DNA of 64,000 bases from Sordariomycetes sp. S80-01Y (lineage: Eukaryota; Ascomycota; Sordariomycetes): contig JAXQJY010000031.1 of NCBI GenBank assembly GCA_037042185.1, positions 1,240,001 through 1,304,000 on the forward strand. Direction: 5' to 3'. The translations under genes and the position numbers were made by a program. Under the pieces are notes generated by a model. It was not told the origin of the DNA. It made no database searches and worked only from the letters and a program-made list of their open reading frames with translations. This document shows positions 1-10,310 of the stretch, one piece after another; position 1 is the stretch's first letter; the number at the start of each line of letters is the position of its first letter.

Positions 1-183
1 CGAGGGAGATTGCGAAAGCGAGGGAACCTTCCTTTTAAAAAAAACAATATGGACAGATAGGAAAGATTCGAGAGACCCAGAAACGCTGATTTTGTCATGC
101 CACCGAGGGCTAAACCTGTCGTTTCTTCAGCCCATTGAAGGGTCAGGGCCTACTCAAATTAGCAAGGAAGCAAGAGAGGACGC

Positions 184-1351
184 TCAGTAGTATTGCGGAC
201 CTCCATAGGTGTCGCCACGAGGGGCAGAGTCGCCGTAGCTAGCACCGCCGGCGGGGGCATCGCGAGTGCGGTCAGATGAGCGGTCGTAGCGGTCGCCGCG
301 ATCGTATCCACCAGGGCCGCCACCACCACGAGGAGGGTAGCGTTCGCGCTCCTCACGTCCAGCATAGCGATCCCGGCCCCCGTAACTGTCATCGCGGTCA
401 CGCCGATCGTAATCCCTATAGCCTCCCCGGTCTTCGTAGCGCCTATCGTCACGATACCCACGATCATCGCGACCGTAACTGCGGTCGTCGTAGCGACGGT
501 CATAGCCACCCCGGTCGTACCCGCGGTAGCGGTAAGGGTCGTCACGACCGTAGCCGCCGCCTCGGGGTCCACGGCGGTCGTCGAAACGAGGACGAGGGTC
601 TGGAGCCACGTTAGTTGAGCTGAGCTAAGGACAACTTCGTGTAGAACGTACCTCGCTTGGGGGGGCCGAAGTACTTGCCAGGCGTTGGGGTTCTGGGCTT
701 GGCACGGCGAGCTTTCTCGATGCTTAGGGTACGACCCTCAATCTGTTCGCCTTGCAGACCTTCCTTAGCAGCTTCAGCCTGGTCGGAGGTAACCATCTTA
801 ACGAAACCGAACCCACGAGACTCCTTGCTGTGAGGGTCGCGCATGATTTGGCACTTCTCGACATCTCCATACTTCTCAAACATCTTGCTGATCTCGTCCT
901 CGGACAAACGAGGGTGAATGCCGGTAACGAAGAGATTGGAGCCGGGATTCACAGCGCCATCATCATCGCCCTCCCTTGGTCCAGAAGAGGGTTTGCGTCC
1001 GCTATGCAATAGTCAATATAGGAATATTATGGGACTAGCCATGTACGATCAGCAGATTTGGCGTTGACTTACGTGTCGGGGTTACCAGGAGAGGCAGAAC
1101 GACGACGGCCACCGTCATCATCTTCGCGAGGGCGGGGGGAGGCACTGCGGTTATCACGCTCGTAACGAGGAGCTTCGTCTGACAGTAATCTTGTCAGCTG
1201 GTTATACTGAGGTAGGAAGCGGCTCGGAGACGCGCGGTGTATAGCCAGGGGTTGTCGCGTTGGGAACGCCTGAGAGGATGGAGTTGTTGGGGGGTGTACC
1301 TTCGTAACGATCGCCGTTAGCGGTCTCATAATCCATCGCCGTGGTCGCCAT
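184..1351 (-). CDS. Tra2-like RRM splicing factor with RD/GY-rich tail
   Basis: The model has four exons (1300-1351, 1073-1178, 652-1001, 184-599) and gives 307 aa. All phases agree: the donors GTACAC, GTAAGT and GTACGT pair with CTGAC/CTAAC branch sites and CAG/TAG acceptors. One RRM is visible in exon 3, with RNP2 (LFVTGI) and RNP1 (SRGFGFVKM). A short RS/RD-rich segment precedes it (residues about 18-55) and a long Arg/Asp/Tyr/Gly-rich tail of RDDR and GGYDR type follows. A single RRM flanked by RS-like segments is the Transformer-2/SR-like layout, so a nuclear pre-mRNA splicing role is likely. The family assignment is good; whether it is a true Tra2 orthologue is inferred. The tail is low complexity, and opposite-strand ORFs over it are shadows. 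Confidence 0.85.
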
Positions 1352-3858
1352 GATGAAAACGCAGGTGTGAGCGAGGCAGCGGCTTCGGGCGGGTATGGAG
1401 AGTGGATGGTGAGATGGTGGCGAGTTGAAAAGGAAGGGAGAGAAAAACAGGCGGAAGCACAGCCTTGCAGTGATTTCAATCCAAGCATTACGAGCGCTCC
1501 CCAGGGACGGCACTAGCCGAAGTTTATGCGCAACCTACACCTGGAGGCTGACGGCAGCACGACCGAGGACCCACTCAATCTAAGACAGCAGCAGTAGTTC
1601 ATGCTCACATTAGTTACTACTCCCTGGAAAGACAAGAAACCAAAAGTTAGATTCGGGCCATGTTCCCTGATTCCGGAACCGCCATAGTTGATCGCGAAGC
1701 TCTTCTGCTTCTACTTGCGCTCTGACGTGCATACCCGTCGTCTTCCTGTTCAAGATATCACCAAAATGGGCTGCTGAGACATCAGCGAAGCCCTCGCCAT
1801 GCTTGTCGATGAAGCGAAGCCCCCCAAGGACCCCATGAGTCTCGCAAATATATCTTTACGAGCTGACAGCAGTGCAATTAGGGCGGATTGAATTGCGAAA
1901 AAGAGTGTCCTCAAGCAGCTCACTGATGAAATGAGACCCTCACCATTCTTCTCGTCAAAGTTCGTGAGCTGATGGTCTAGGTGACGGTGGTTTCCATAGG
2001 CACAGGTGGATATATTGGAAATCATCAACAGCAAAACCCTTTGCTAGTGTCGTTGACGCGTCGACTTACCGCCACCAAGAAGTCCCTCAAACGGTTGCTC
2101 ACAGATATTACGGCCAGGAACTTTCAGGTGGTTGTCACAATAAATGCCGTTTGTCCCGAAGGCAAACTACGCATTTCAATAGCGTGCCTATGCCACCGTC
2201 TGCATATTTGAGGCCATTTCTGGGTTGTAATCGCAGGTTCCTCGAACCATACAGAAACAGTCTTTGGACTTCCTACTCACTTCCCGCTCCGTCTGGACTT
2301 CTCTGAAGATAGAAACACAATATTACATGCGAAGAGGCGGTAGATGTTCACCTCAGAACCGCACTATGTGTAGATGGATTTGGTGTGTTTTCTAATCCAT
2401 TGCTTGACTTGATAGACAGCCACTCTGTTTCCGTTTCCCGTATACGTCGCGTGTTTGAGGTCCGAACTAACTAGGTGATCAGAAATATCACCCACCCCCC
2501 CCCCCCCCCCCCCCGGAAAAAAAAAATGCACTTTCGTTACTATTTTGACCGTTAGTGATGGAGACTGGGATTGACTTTGCTCATGTGGCAGGGAAGGATT
2601 TTGTTGGGCAGTCGGGCTTCAGCCACTGTTGAAGGAAGAAGCAATAGGGAAAAGCTCTCATGTCCGATGCGCAAAGAGAGCTATCTGTCTTGTGCCCCGA
2701 GCTTCAGAAGTTATTCCAAATGTTTGGTCCGGCAACAAGGAGCGGAGTATCGAACCTCTCGCAAACTTGGAGGCGCCGAATGGACTGAGGGAGAAAAGAG
2801 AAACGTTTTCGTAGTTCAAGACGAAATATACTAGCGGCGCAGAGTGCGAATATGGCGAGTTGACAATCGCGAGCGATTACTCTAGAGCAGGTAAAGAAAC
2901 CCGGAATTCTTCGCTGATGAGTTTGATATCACATCAATAAGAGACTGCTTGCAAAGTTACTCTGTCTAGCTCTGGAGGGGCTGCCATAATGTCTTTGTCG
3001 CATTCCACTAACCTGCTTTATGGCTTCAGGAAATTGTATGTCTTGCGCGAGCCGCACGGGAGATGGGTGATTTAAAACTCAGTGCAATCTTATCTCAAGC
3101 AATTATGAACTAGCTAGAGCTCTTCTACAGTCGACTTGCGTGCGGGGAGCTCTAAGTTGAGGCGCGTCCGTTGATAGCCAGACATCTCAACAACACATAC
3201 GCCCTTATGCCTAAGCCGTGACACGAACCCAAGGACTTTTTATAAGATCAACACAAAGGTATAAGGCAATGCATTGTGAGCCGGTACTTGTTTCACGCCT
3301 TTCACGCACCTGCGCATCATTGCATTAGCAGAAACTGCGCGATGCAATCATCACTGTGATATGCTTTGTTATTGCTTTTTATCATCTTGAATTGGTGAAT
3401 GATCTGCTACATTTTACGATATCCCATGAACGGAGCAGTCCCGGATTCCTTCATGTGGGCCGTTTGCCCGTCCTTATGACTTGGCCTTTTCCACGGCTCA
3501 AACCCACATACTTTGTGCGCCTGAGCATGGATGTCTGCCTTCATAAAGGTTGAGAAGACCAACCTCCCATTCACCGAGGGAATGGAAGATCACCTATGCC
3601 AACGACATGGGCGCACCTAGGCTTGCCGAGCCACCTTCAGACCCTTGGGCTTCAAAGAAGGCAGCGAAAGTGAGCCTCGTCCTAAGCAGAGCATGCGGAC
3701 CTATGCGCGTAGATTTTTCCCTGCTTGCCACTGGCAGCTTCCAAAATAGGTCTTGTGCGCCACTCAACTGTGAGCAAAGGTGAGATTTCCCTGCTTAAAT
3801 GCAGCATCGGACATTTGGCAAGTTGAGCACGCGGTGCTTCGGATTCAGAGCTTGATGT
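1352..3858. other. Intergenic, 2.5 kb, no supported gene
   Basis: This is the longest gene-free stretch in the window. Short ORFs (for example 1750-2034 minus, 2571-2834 plus, 3550-3783 plus) have no recognisable domain and no splice partners. It holds the 5' flank of the RRM gene and a C-homopolymer tract near 2.5 kb. No transposon ends or terminal repeats were seen. Confidence 0.6.
2495..2526. repeat. Homopolymer tract C20-GG-A10
   Basis: Twenty consecutive C residues are followed by GG and ten A residues. It is an isolated mononucleotide microsatellite in intergenic DNA. The exact length may be affected by sequencing error. Confidence 0.9.
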
Positions 3859-4485
3859 CTACCAGACGTCCTCCGGAAGTACTTCGTGCTTCTCACCATC
3901 TTCTCTGAGGTGCTCATGCTTCTTGTCCCGCTTCATTGGTTTCCGCATATCGAATGCATCTTCGCCATGCTTCGTGGGGTCTGTAGCATGATCTCCGTAA
4001 TAGTCTTTGACAACGCGGTATACGCTGTAGCCCATGCTCTTGTAGAAGCTAATGGCTCGTTCATTGCTTCGACGAACGAATAGATCTACGAACCAAGCAT
4101 CGTTTGCATCGGCAGCAACCTCCAGCTGTTCGCTTAGTATCCTGCCTATTCCCAGCCTTCGTGCTTCAGGCGCCACTGTGAGGGCGGTAATGTGTGCGTG
4201 CCACGGGAGATAATGTTCCGAAAACTTGTACGCTTCAGGGGAAGATTCGACCTTTCCCATGACTAGGAGTCGTAAGCAACATGTCTCATGCTGGCACATC
4301 CATCGTCCAGACGTACTGTAACCGATTATATTGCCGTTCATGTCTTCGCAAACTTGGAACAATGATGGCCATTTGGCGTAGTATTGTAGGTAGAACCCCA
4401 GTTCGTACGTCTCGGTCAAAGGATCTAAGTTGCACTTAGAAAACCTGTTAACATCTTCGGGTTGAAATCGGCGAAAAGTCGCCAT
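3859..4485 (-). CDS. NAA20: NatB N-terminal acetyltransferase catalytic subunit
   Basis: Two exons (4317-4485 and 3859-4262) give 190 aa. The start is the internal ATG at 4485, matching the family N-terminus (MATFRRF followed by NLDPLTETY); the 31 codons upstream do not fit. The 54-nt intron (GTACGT to CCTAG) is a multiple of three and has no stop, so it can be mistaken for coding. Removing it restores the conserved IGYIMGKVE. The GNAT acetyl-CoA loop RRLGIG, the FVDLFVRxSN strand and the C-terminal DAFDMRK are all present. NatB acetylates the N-terminus of proteins that start Met-Asp, Met-Glu or Met-Asn, acting with the auxiliary subunit Naa25 at the ribosome. It is divergent from the gene at 4801. 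Confidence 0.93.
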   Translation of the reverse strand: MATFRRFQPEDVNRFSKCNLDPLTETYELGFYLQYYAKWPSLFQVCEDMNGNIIGYSTSGRWMCQHETCCLRLLVMGKVESSPEAYKFSEHYLPWHAHITALTVAPEARRLGIGRILSEQLEVAADANDAWFVDLFVRRSNERAISFYKSMGYSVYRVVKDYYGDHATDPTKHGEDAFDMRKPMKRDKKHEHLREDGEKHEVLPEDVW

Positions 4486-4800
4486 GGTGCGTGCTGAACA
4501 GGCGTGGCCAGAAAGTTGTGGAATTGACGCGTAGTGGGAATCTCCAACCAAAGTCGTCGAACGGCGCGCCGCTAGCACTCATCATCTGGAAGACCCACAA
4601 GCAACCACCCGGCCAACACCACGAAGCTCCATGGAACTGTCAGTGCGACAGCATTCAACTCCCCACTGCCGCAGCAACTCCCCAAACAACAGCGACAAAT
4701 AACGGCTGCGAACCTACCTATAGCTCGACAAACTTGGGCGCAACCGCTCATCGCAATTCTACCGCCGCACTGAGGGACTTGCTCCCTGCCGATATACACC
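4486..4800. promoter_or_regulatory. Divergent promoter region (NAA20 / 4801 gene)
   Basis: These 315 bp separate two head-to-head start codons, so both promoters must lie here or overlap the 5' ends. No TATA box stands out. Confidence 0.5.
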
Positions 4801-5943
4801 ATGTCCTCACCGCAAACCCCACGGCACTCACGGCAGTCCTCCGTCATGGATGCGCATCCAGAGTCGCCACTAGCCAGACAGCGGTCGAACGATCCCTCCT
4901 CGCCGTATCGAAGCAGCTTCAATCGTGAAGATACCCTCGACCTCAATGAGTTGCGTGGTGGCGGCGGCGGCACTGCTGCAGGGAATAGCATGGGCAATTT
5001 GGCGGACGAGCTTGCCGATGCTTTTTCAGAATCCGGAGACGAGGATGAGTTCGACGTTTCTGTTGATATGACGGGAGAGGCCGAAGACCCCCAAGCGAAC
5101 GGAGGCCTTGGGGTAGAAAGCGCAGGGGACGAGAGCTTGAGCCTGCCGCACAGAGACCGTAAGAATCACCGTAGGAAAGTGAGTGCGTACGACGGGAGCG
5201 ACTATGGGCCAGACTCTGACTTGGACTCTTCTGGGTTGCCACCGGCCTTGGTAGTCAGAATAGACGCCATAGAGTCCTTAGCCAGGAGAGGCACCGAGAG
5301 CTACGGGCAGGATGATATCGTCAAGCGAGTCACAGAGGCTTTGCGCGACTTGGGCTCCCAGTCCAGCGTTGAAGGCAGCGCCTCAAGGTAAGCCAAAGAT
5401 CTAAATAAGTGTGGACTAGATGCTGATGCAATGCTTAGGCTCATAACAGCTCACTCCGCGCTCACAACTCACCTAGCTCACCAGACCCGACAAGTTCACA
5501 GCCTTGCCTTCCCACTGCTCTCAGCGATGGCGCCGATACCAGACGCCGAGGCTATGGACGACCTCATTCCGCTCCTGTTGTCGCTTTCAGACGAGATGCC
5601 TCGGCCCTCGACAGCTGCCTTTGATTCCCTCGCAGCACTACACTCGATAACAGCGGACTTGGTACAGACATTGAACTACCTCTCGGACACACTTCATATG
5701 TCCCGTCAGACCACGTCGATGGCAACACGACGACTCAAAAGTGCAAAAGATCTGGTCGCTGAGATGAGGAAGGACGAAGAGCTACGAGAAGAGGGCGAGC
5801 GCTGGCTGACCCGCGAAAACTGGAGTGAACGACTCCAGAAGCGCGAGTGCGCCGGTGTCTGCAGAGATGTAATCGGAGGGTTTGAGGAGGTCTGCAATGG
5901 ATGGCGAGAGCGTCTTCTAGCACAGGCAGAAGCCCAAGGCTAG
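4801..5943 (+). CDS. Conserved-looking fungal protein, function unknown
   Basis: Two exons (4801-5387 and 5439-5943) give 363 aa; the 51-nt intron is GTAAGC..TTAG and the junction is in phase. The N-terminal 120 residues are Ser/Pro-rich then acidic and probably disordered, with many SP/TP sites. The segment GLPPALVVRIDAIESLARRG at about residues 142-161 begins a mostly helical C-terminal half. That half continues through repeated Leu/Ala helices to a charged region with the sequence RECAGVCRDV near the end. No enzyme motif, membrane segment or signal peptide is seen. I do not recognise the family. An intact long frame across a clean intron supports a real gene. Coiled-coil or scaffold behaviour is inference only. 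Confidence 0.8.
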
Positions 5944-7626
5944 GTCAATGACACAGGCATGACGAGGAGTAGGTCTAGACTGGCTATGGCTGTAGACTCC
6001 TACAGCATTCAATGTGCCAAGGTGTGCAACGTGGGAGCACGGACTGTGGCATAATGGAGAGTGAGAGGGGTTTGCAGAGAAAAAACCTTCTCTCTAGGAG
6101 CATAGACGACCACATTTCCTTTTGTCCGATATATACCACGGTGGGCGATAGACCGACAATTTGACGAGTTGATGATCAACACAAAGGGGCACCTGTTCCT
6201 CGTAAGTACTGTGAAATTAAGCTCTCTCCGATGTCCGCAGCAACGATACTCTATGCCCCAGAAAGGCCTTCGTCCTTTCTATCACAGACCCTTATGCGAA
6301 CAGTTCCTAATGTGTTGCTAGTCATCGCTTCTGACTTTGAGGTTACAGTGATCTGCCCGACTCCACTGGACGCGTCGGTTTCGCGCAATAGGTGTGTTCT
6401 GGTGTTTGCAGCGCACTGTACGTAATCCCGCCCTCAAGGCTGAACGAACAGTGCGAAGTGGAGAACTAATTTACGCGCTCATCTCAGCCACTCATCTGTC
6501 CTGAATCACCAAACGCGTCCTACGAAGCGGCCTGTCGTTTCGCCCCTTCTGAAAAGTCAAACACGGTTCTAACACGTCAGATAACAAAAGCAAAAGGGAA
6601 GCGAAGGGTCGTGGCTTGATGGCCGGTTCTCTCCACGACGTGAGCTGCTATCTTGGCCGAGCCCCGGTGCATGCAGCGTGCCAATGTCGTGAGGGGAAGC
6701 AGCATAGTTCCTCCAATCTAGGAGGGAGATGGTCGACTCGTTGTCAGCTCGATGTGGTCTTGCTAGGCTTCCAATGTCCGTGATTCAAATTTGGAGTCAA
6801 CAGCGGCCTGTCATTGTTGAACTTTGGATGCTGCAATACCACGATGGTGAGAGAGAGAGAATTAAGATGAACAAAAGCATGCTACACTACAAGGCGACTA
6901 CGAACTTAGCCGTCAATGTTAACCCTGTGCATCGGAAGAGAGCAGCATCCCTTCCAGTCACGAAATGCACGCCGGGACGTATTTGTTTTCCTCGAACCGC
7001 GTGTTATGGTGTTATTGTATTCTGGCGTAAGTGGAGTTTCCTCGGCCAAAAGGGGCATAGCTTATCCTTCCCTCCTTTCCGTCCAGTAGGTGGTGGTTGG
7101 CGTGCCGCCCGCTGCCAGCACTCCAAGTCACAGTGCATCTGCTGCTCTATCCAGTCATCGCTTCCATCCGCCTGGTCTGTTACCTCTACTTCACCATAAC
7201 CTTCTCCCTGCTTTATCGTGTACGCGACACCCTCACTCTCTCCAAGACTGCCTGCCACCTGTCGCTTAGCACCTCAAAGACACATTTGTGCTTTCGTTGC
7301 CTTCACCAGGCCTCTCGTCGACGACCGCGCGGTGATTTCATATCAATTCTGACTCCACCTATAACCGCCGCCACAAGGTCGTCCGCGAGCTTAACGGGAT
7401 TATGCGATAGAACGCTTGGGACCGCAGCGCCTGCCAGAGATACCAGGCGCACCTCAGAAGAGGCCGCTTGAAGCTTCTCGGCTTTGCTACGCATATCAAA
7501 TCCGCGGCGCTGTCCTCTATCCAGTCCTCGAAGCACAACCCCCCACCAGCCACCCAAAACACAACATTCCCTACTACCACTCCGTCTCCAACCACCTCGG
7601 CAACCTCTACGTCGATCTATACGGAC
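5944..7626. other. Intergenic/5' UTR region upstream of CDH1
   Basis: No supported gene. ORFs such as 6729-7199 plus have no domain and no codon pattern like the neighbours. Frames just before the CDH1 ATG lack a conserved protein and are probably 5' UTR, which appears CT-rich. Confidence 0.55.
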
Positions 7627-9575
7627 ATGACAATACCATCCGATTCAATACTGCCCCCAGTACCGGCGATATCGAAGCAAGCGATGGGAGAAGCGAAGCA
7701 GCCCTCCCTAATGGGCGGGTCTCGAATATCGACACCGCCACCAGCGGCCGACCGAGGCAGACTCGAAGCCAAACCAAACCCCGAGAGCAATACTCATCGT
7801 AGGACAAGGAGTAATGCGAGGATGAGCGAAGGCGCACGGCCGACTCCCTTTGACGCCGAAGCTGTCGACAGCGCGTTGCGCCGCGAGCTGAGCAGACCAC
7901 AACGAGAAAGCACCCCAAGCGCCAGCCCTCACCGAAAGCGACAGCGCATCAACGGCGATCGGTGCGTTCATGTTTCTGTAGTATTCCCAAGATTGGTCCG
8001 CTGATATGTGTCGCATTTCCAGCTTTATTCCCACTCGGTCTGGGCAGGATCTTCAAGCCAGCTTCAGTTTGTTGCATGACGAAGCTTCCCCAGCAACGCC
8101 CTCGAGGCAGAAGAAGCGCACGCCACAGGGCGAACTTCATTTTCAGAAGGGTAGGTCCTGGGCAAGCTCAGACTTTTGGAGCTTATGATATTAATTCTTG
8201 TCCAGCTGAAGAGGCCAACCGCACTTTCTCGACTCTTCTTCGAGCTGAGCTCTTCGAGGGTTCGGTACCACAAGCCAACCAGGCAACATTATCACCAGAG
8301 CACTCCCTGCCGCCCACGTCGCATGTCGACATCGCCGACGGCACACGATCACGAACCCCGCCAAACCATGGCTCCAGCACAGGCATCCCTTCGTCACTGA
8401 CCCCATCGACACCTCACAAAAACCTCTTCTCGTACCTCTCACCCCGCCACCACAATCATGTGGCTGGCCACCCAACTCCTACGAAAACACCCCAAAGTCG
8501 ACATGGTCCAAACCTGGATACAAGAGCCGAGATCTACAGCCTTTCTCCTGTACGGTTGAATAGCCAACAAATGCTTTTGAGCCCACGCCGGCAACCTAGA
8601 GCGGTTAGCAAGGTTCCATACAAGGTCCTTGACGCCCCGGAACTAGCTGATGATTTTTATCTCAACCTGGTCGACTGGGGAAGTGCCAATGTGCTGGGCG
8701 TCGGACTCGGGTCCAGTGTCTACATGTGGAATGCTCAGACTAGTAAGGTGAACAAGTTATGCACCCTCGACGACGACACCGTTACTAGCGTGTCCTGGAT
8801 ACAAAAAGGGACACATTTGGCGATCGGCACAGGGAAAGGATTAGTTCAAATCTGGGACGCTGAGAAGGCCAGGCGGTTACGCACAATGACGGGCCACACA
8901 GCCCGTGTTGGATCTCTCGCCTGGAACACACACATACTAACATCCGGATCCCGTGATAGACTCATCTACCATCGCGACGTGCGAGCCCCCGATCAGTGGC
9001 TCAGGAAATTGGTCGGCCATAAGCAGGAGGTTTGCGGCCTGAAGTGGAATTGCGAAGACGGACAGCTGGCGAGCGGTGGTAACGACAATAAGCTCATGGT
9101 GTGGGATAAGCTCTCGGAAACTCCCTTGTGGAAGTTTTCTGATCACACTGCTGCCGTCAAAGCCATTTCATGGTCACCTCACCAGCGCGGGCTCCTTGCT
9201 TCAGGGGGTGGTACTGCTGACAGGCGCATCATCTTCCACGACACCGTCAAGGGCTCTGTAGTCAACGAGATCGACACGGGTAGCCAAGTATGCAATCTCC
9301 AATGGTCGAAGAACTCGAACGAGATCGTGTCTACTCACGGATACAGCCAGAATCAGATTGTGGTCTGGAAGTACCCTTCGATGACGCAGGTGGCCAGTCT
9401 TACTGGTCACACATATCGAGTGCTTTACCTGGCGATGAGTCCTGATGGGCGAGTAGTAGTGACCGGCGCGGGTGACGAGACTCTGAGATTCTGGTCAATC
9501 TTCGGCCGCCGACCAGGTGCTAGGGAAGACGGGGAACCCGGTGGTAAATTTGCTGACTGGAGCGTCATTCGATAA
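7627..9575 (+). CDS. CDH1: APC/C activator Cdh1 (Fizzy-related), WD40
   Basis: Three exons (7627-7961, 8023-8150, 8206-9575) give 610 aa. The first in-frame ATG is used. Splicing reconstitutes the C-box DRFIPTR at residues 111-117, with its Arg codon split by the first intron. The N-terminal 300 residues are Ser/Pro-rich with many SP/TP sites, as expected for CDK-inhibited Cdh1. Seven WD40 blades follow from about residue 300 (starting near KVLDAPELADDF), and the protein ends in Ile-Arg (SVIR), the IR tail that docks on APC3. Cdh1 recruits D-box and KEN substrates to the anaphase-promoting complex in late mitosis and G1. The extended N-terminus and C-box context favour Cdh1 over Cdc20. Confidence 0.94.
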
Positions 9576-10310
9576 GGATGTATGACTGGTTTTCGCCAAT
9601 TTTGGGTCCAACTCCGGTTTGAGCCCGACAACACACGACGGTCGCCGCGCATTTGCATATTTGGGCATCATATTCGGCGCTTGGCTTGGCGCAAGGGTCA
9701 ACTTGAAAGGGGCAGAGTGTTTGCCGATGCTTGCAACTTTATGAGTGGGCAGCATCTCGGTGAAGAAGCATACCTTAGGCATTTGGGACGTTTCCGGCAC
9801 GGTTTGGCGGAACGCACAGCGAACACTTCTCAGCGATTGAATTTATTCCTATCAGCGTCGGTAGAGGCAATAGAACGCATAGCCTGCAGCTTCTTCCCTC
9901 AATCACACACTACAATTACCACATTGCTATGACTCTGAGCTGCCCTTCAGGAGGTGTCAAGTGGGCGGATGAACACGAAAATATGCGAGTGAGGTAACTT
10001 GATGTTGCCATGATGGAAATCAGACTTGAACGTGTAGTGTGCACCATAGTAGAATCTAACCTCGCACTCAGGATCAGTTACGGTTTTCTACCAGCTCCTA
10101 CTGGTAGTGAGAAGTAGTACTCGCACCGGCTCCATGTTCTCCGAGCCAAAGAAAACAAGACACAATCGGTGTCAGCTCACCCCAGAAAAGACGCTAGTAT
10201 CCATAGACGCCATTCGCTACTACCGCTCCCATTTATTGGCGGCTTGGTCATGATAGCCTCTCTGCCAGGTCCGACGGAATGTCCCTCACGGCCCTTACCG
10301 TGGCTGGCTC
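9576..10310. other. Convergent 3' intergenic region (CDH1 / GPC1)
   Basis: Two genes end toward each other here. No gene is supported. A 7-bp inverted repeat (CTACCAG / CTGGTAG, loop of 6) lies at 10088-10107 and could form a small hairpin. Its role is unknown. Confidence 0.5.

Noticed and set aside
159-614. Alternate-frame ORFs over the RD-rich tail of the Tra2-like gene
   Set aside because: Ala/Thr/Val- or Arg/His-rich shadows of the low-complexity repeat on the true minus-strand exon.
6729-7199. 156-aa ORF before CDH1
   Set aside because: No recognisable family; sits in the likely CDH1 5' UTR or promoter and is Cys/Trp-rich in a way typical of random reading.
9582-9932. 116-aa ORF after CDH1
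   Set aside because: Starts seven bases after the CDH1 stop, has no domain, and is most likely 3' UTR.
10088-10107. Hairpin as a bacterial-type terminator
   Set aside because: The organism is a fungus; RNA polymerase II does not use such terminators, and the 7-bp stem is weak.
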